Position numbers and translations under genes: made by a program
In this document: positions 61,288 through 64,000 of the stretch, piece after piece
Position numbering within the stretch: position 1 is the stretch's first letter
Layout of the letters: the number at the start of each line of letters is the position of its first letter
Assembly: GCA_019694355.1 (NCBI GenBank)
Contig: JAIBCB010000002.1
Coordinates: forward strand, 124,001-188,000
Direction: 5' to 3'
Length of the DNA stretch: 64,000 nucleotides
From: Pyrinomonadaceae bacterium
GTDB lineage: Bacteria; Acidobacteriota; Blastocatellia; Pyrinomonadales; Pyrinomonadaceae
Notes under the pieces: model-generated
The model's database searches: none
What the model saw: only the letters and a program-made list of their open reading frames with translations
What the model was told of the DNA's origin: nothing

Positions 61288-62179
61288 CTCAGCTCTGCAT
61301 GATGCTGGTTACGAAATTGTCTTCGCGAATGACATCTGGCCAGTGGCCGGTGAACTGTATGATTTAAACATTCCCAATAGCAAGATGAAGGTAGGGGACA
61401 TTTCGGCTTTTAGAAGATTCCCGGACGCAGAGCTTTTGGTTGGCTGTTATCCATGCACCTCATACAGTCAGGCTGGAAGCAGAAAATGGGACTCTGAGAC
61501 AAATTTTCTCTATCGCCAGTTTGACCGCGTACTGCGCGCCGTACGTCCGAAAGCTTTTATAGTTGAAAACGTAAATGGAATGACTTTTGGATCAAACCGC
61601 GATTTATTGATGAATCAAGTTTATCGATATCGCCTTGCTGGCTATCGAGTAAAATGGTCTGTCCTCAATGCAAGGGACTTTGGGATTGCCCAAAATAGGC
61701 GTAGGGTCTTTCTTGTCGGCGTTAGAAGCGATATCGACTTTGAATATGAGTTTCCAGTTCCATCGCATGGCCCTGGTACCGAAAATAAGTATCTTTCTCA
61801 GAAGGATGTGATTGGTAGCATGCCCAGATGGCCCGAAGGCGAATTCAACGACGAGCCTTTTCACTGGTACTATTTGTCGCGAAACCGTAGAAACGCGTGG
61901 GGCGAGCCAAGCGCCTGTATTGTAGGTCACTGGCGACATGTGCCGTTGCACCCGTCTAGTCCACCACTTAGGCGGGTACATACTGACAAATGGGAGTTTA
62001 CACGAACCGGTCGTGCTCGACGCCTTGCTTTTCAAGAATGTGCAAGACTTCAAGGTTTCAGCTCAGAGCGTAAATGGGAAGTAGGTAGCATAAAAGATCG
62101 ATTCCGCGCAATTGGGAATGCCGTTCCTCCGCCGCTTTTTGCTGCTGTACTCAAGCCGATCGTGCCAATTTGGACGTAA
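61241..62179 (+). CDS. DNA (cytosine-5) methyltransferase
   Basis: 312 aa, compact. Motif I SLFSGCGGSDSAL (7-19), motif IV GCYPCTSYS with catalytic C72, motif VI VENVNG with E109, motif VIII QNRRRVFLVGV (151-161), motif IX RARRLAFQECARLQGF and motif X RAIGNAVPPPLF. PCTSYS replaces the usual PCQxFS, and the target-recognition region (about 170-260) is short. A+T-richer than the genes to its left. Overlaps the preceding fragment and nearly touches the following ParB-like gene (13 nt). Confidence 0.93.
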   Translation: MMIPAISLFSGCGGSDSALHDAGYEIVFANDIWPVAGELYDLNIPNSKMKVGDISAFRRFPDAELLVGCYPCTSYSQAGSRKWDSETNFLYRQFDRVLRAVRPKAFIVENVNGMTFGSNRDLLMNQVYRYRLAGYRVKWSVLNARDFGIAQNRRRVFLVGVRSDIDFEYEFPVPSHGPGTENKYLSQKDVIGSMPRWPEGEFNDEPFHWYYLSRNRRNAWGEPSACIVGHWRHVPLHPSSPPLRRVHTDKWEFTRTGRARRLAFQECARLQGFSSERKWEVGSIKDRFRAIGNAVPPPLFAAVLKPIVPIWT

Positions 62180-62192
62180 CTTGTGGAGAAAT

Positions 62193-63263
62193 ATGGCCCC
62201 TCGTAGCCTTGAAGTCGAATTACAGACTCTTCATTTTGACCCGGACAATCCTCGCTTAGTTGGTGAGTTCGACGGAAATGAAAAGAAGATTTTTCGTTAT
62301 TTAATAACAGATATTGGAGTGGATGATCTCCTTCAGTCGATGGGGACTATTGGTTTCATCGACGGAGACCCATTCATCGTTCGAGAACGACCGGAGGGCG
62401 GCTATTTTGTCGTCGAGGGAAACCGACGCCTTGCTGCATTGAAGCTGCTGACAGGAGAAACGCCCGAGGATGGCGATCAGATTCCATCAGTGCCGGCCAT
62501 ATCGACGGAAGCGGCAAATCGATTAAAACTAGTTCGCGTTCAAATTGGATGGTCAGATGATTTGCTGCAAGCTTACCTAGGATACAAACATGTCACTGCG
62601 GCGCGGGAATGGCCTCCCGAAGCTAAGGCCAAGTTTGTCTTCAAACATGCGAAAGGAGATTTTTCAAAAGAGAATCTTACTAAATTTGCAAAGGTCCTAG
62701 GAACAAAATATGCAAATCTAAAGCGCTGGTTGATTGCGTATCTTGCATTGCTCCAGGCCGAGAAGGAAGGCAAGTTCGATTTTGCGGAGGTGCCTTCCAA
62801 ACGCTATTTCGGAACTTTTTATACCTTGCTTGGAGGAGCGAACGCCAAAGAATTTCTGTTGCTTAACGACGATCCAATTTCGATTGCTCCTGTGGCCGAT
62901 GAGCGAATCGAACAACTCGGAGAGTTTGTAATATGGACTATTGGCTCGAAAACTAAGCCGTCGGTCGTCAATAGTCGGGATCAGGCCAAATTTGAACAAG
63001 TCCTCGGAAGTCCGAAAGCCCTCGACTATTTCAAGGTAAAGGAGGATTTAGAAGGCGCTCTATTCTATACAGAGTATACGGCGGGTCAAGTGGCAAGAAA
63101 GCTTCGCGAAGCTACATATACGGTGGACGAGTGTATCCCTAGACTGTATAACGTACGCGAAGATCAAACTGTCAGGGAAGCCTTTACGAGTTTTGAACAA
63201 ACATATAAGAAGGCACGGTTAAATATTCGTGGCGACGATCCCATTGCACCTACAGCCGAATGA
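62193..63263 (+). CDS. ParB/Srx-fold nuclease-like protein
   Basis: 356 aa from ATG 62193 (MAPRSLEVELQTLHFDPDNP), with GGAG 5 nt before it; the frame is open upstream inside the methyltransferase gene. The ParB-like part spans about 1-110: DPDNPR, DDLLQSMGTIGFIDGDPFIV and EGNRRLAALKLLTGE. The rest is helical with KYANLKRWLIAYLALLQAEK, perhaps a HTH-like KorB region. Such proteins act as DNA nucleases, CTPases or adaptors. Its stop overlaps the next ATG (ATGA), so it belongs to one unit with its neighbours. Confidence 0.82.
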   Translation: MAPRSLEVELQTLHFDPDNPRLVGEFDGNEKKIFRYLITDIGVDDLLQSMGTIGFIDGDPFIVRERPEGGYFVVEGNRRLAALKLLTGETPEDGDQIPSVPAISTEAANRLKLVRVQIGWSDDLLQAYLGYKHVTAAREWPPEAKAKFVFKHAKGDFSKENLTKFAKVLGTKYANLKRWLIAYLALLQAEKEGKFDFAEVPSKRYFGTFYTLLGGANAKEFLLLNDDPISIAPVADERIEQLGEFVIWTIGSKTKPSVVNSRDQAKFEQVLGSPKALDYFKVKEDLEGALFYTEYTAGQVARKLREATYTVDECIPRLYNVREDQTVREAFTSFEQTYKKARLNIRGDDPIAPTAE

Positions 63264-64000
63264 GCAGGATAGAATTGATTGCCGATGTCGTTGAATTGAG
63301 GACGTGGGCGAGCAACGAAAATGTTACCCTGAGTTCACTGAAGGAGGAGCTTGAAGCTGTTCTTTCCGAAGAAGAAAGTGAATTCGCGGAGGAACGCGCA
63401 GGCGAGGTTTTCGATGAACTCGAAAGACGAAGCAGATTGCTTGGTGAAGCGTATCCGTTTTCGCTTGTCGACTTTTCTTTTCGGACTAATAAATGTATTG
63501 AAGATTCGTCGTATTTATTCTGTCTTGGACTTGCCTCCTTCAAAGAGATTCCCTCTGACCTAAGAACGATTGAATTTGAATCTATTGTAAAAGGCGCCGC
63601 TGAGTCGTACTTCTGTGGAAAGGGGATCAGAATAGGAGCACCTTGGAAAACACCGGAGGTGACGGAGTACCGGCAATTACTAGAATCAGTGGTAGAACTC
63701 ATTCCAGACATTGGTCCTCCTAGTCGCGATGTGGCACCTGCCGGCGGAGATGGTGGCTGGGATATCGTCGTCGTAAAGAATTTCAGAGACCGAACTTATT
63801 CGAGAGTAATTGCTCTTGGGAATTGCGCTACTGGACGAACCGATTGGAGTAAAAAAGGCCAGGAGAAAGCTCCAAACGCATTTTGGAACTTTTTCAGTAG
63901 AAACCCGACGGATAGAAACGTCTGCCTTACGTTCATTGCCGTACCATTTGCCATGTCGGAAGATGAACGGATAGAGAAAACCTGGGCTAATTCGATTTCC
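63260..64000 (+). CDS. Probable restriction-endonuclease-like protein, cut by window end
   Basis: 247 codons from ATG 63260 with no stop before the window edge. The first 60 residues are helical (MSRIELIADVVELRTW...). About residue 155-185 reads APAGGDGGWDIVVVKNFRDR and later IALGNCATGRTDWSKKGQE. GDGGxD-VV followed by a strand and xCATGxxxW..K is the pattern I associate with PD-(D/E)XK-type restriction-like nucleases in defence loci, so I call it a candidate nuclease. Translationally coupled to the ParB-like gene and downstream of a C5 methyltransferase. True length unknown. Confidence 0.65.
   Translation, partial: MSRIELIADVVELRTWASNENVTLSSLKEELEAVLSEEESEFAEERAGEVFDELERRSRLLGEAYPFSLVDFSFRTNKCIEDSSYLFCLGLASFKEIPSDLRTIEFESIVKGAAESYFCGKGIRIGAPWKTPEVTEYRQLLESVVELIPDIGPPSRDVAPAGGDGGWDIVVVKNFRDRTYSRVIALGNCATGRTDWSKKGQEKAPNAFWNFFSRNPTDRNVCLTFIAVPFAMSEDERIEKTWANSIS

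Noticed and set aside
63250..63711. 153-codon minus-strand frame opposite the last gene
   Set aside because: Serine-rich shadow of the candidate nuclease gene, which is open across the whole end of the window and coupled to its neighbour.

Overview
The window looks like chromosome of an Acidobacteriota bacterium, most likely class Blastocatellia (Pyrinomonadaceae-like). The basis is inference from gene content: FG-GAP/VCBS repeats of the DFDGDGKTD type, many secreted TonB-C, M13, M28 and M61 proteins, a GxxExxY protein, group III truncated globin, F-type ATP synthase with b and b' subunits, and gene-poor spacers filled with short palindromes and low-complexity repeats. Most genes are G+C-rich. 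Two patches (about 43.6-45.5 kb and 61.1-64.0 kb) are visibly A+T-richer and carry defence-type genes.

Layout. 0-4 kb: a GxxExxY nuclease-fold ORF bounded by a 28-nt inverted repeat, then an Fe-S assembly locus (sufS, alpha/beta hydrolase lipoprotein, hicBA toxin-antitoxin, sufU, truncated globin). 3.9-5.1 kb: a nest of repeats. 5.1-12 kb: DinB protein, BaiN-like flavoprotein, J-domain coiled-coil protein, secreted M28 peptidase with FG-GAP repeats, TonB-C protein. 12-18 kb: leftward nucleoside salvage and uptake cluster (two nucleoside ABC permeases, purine nucleoside phosphorylase, uridine kinase, cytidine deaminase, exported amidohydrolase). 18-26 kb: M13 peptidase, DoxX, Xaa-Pro aminopeptidase, an unrecognised three-gene membrane cluster, queE-queC. 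26-32 kb: divergent peptide/oligosaccharide-type ABC binding protein and two permeases overlapping a GH5 mannanase-like gene, then a Gfo/Idh/MocA oxidoreductase. 32-43 kb: PilZ protein, lipoprotein, OPT transporter, emrAB efflux pair with a TetR-type operator, M16 peptidase, urea transporter, large surface protein. 43.6-45.7 kb: GmrSD-like DUF262/DUF1524 protein and tRNA-Asn. 45.7-46.8 kb: second repeat nest with a 187-nt tandem duplication. 46.8-51.1 kb: guaA, lipoprotein, M61 peptidase. 51.3-56.1 kb: atp operon b', b, delta, alpha, [VapBC-like pair], gamma. 56.3-60.7 kb: small membrane proteins, VanZ, SPFH/zinc-ribbon protein, lipoprotein, Trm112-like, 2H phosphoesterase, GT9 glycosyltransferase. 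61.1-64 kb: the left edge of a foreign segment with a C5 DNA methyltransferase, a ParB-like protein and a probable nuclease cut by the window end.

The strongest candidate for an undescribed system is the last segment: methyltransferase, ParB-like protein and candidate GDGG/CATG-motif nuclease are translationally linked, and the segment appears to interrupt a host gene. Second in interest are two toxin-antitoxin modules placed inside housekeeping operons (hicBA between sufS and sufU; a VapBC-like pair between atpA and atpG), and the GH5 mannanase coupled to an ABC importer that lacks its ATPases.
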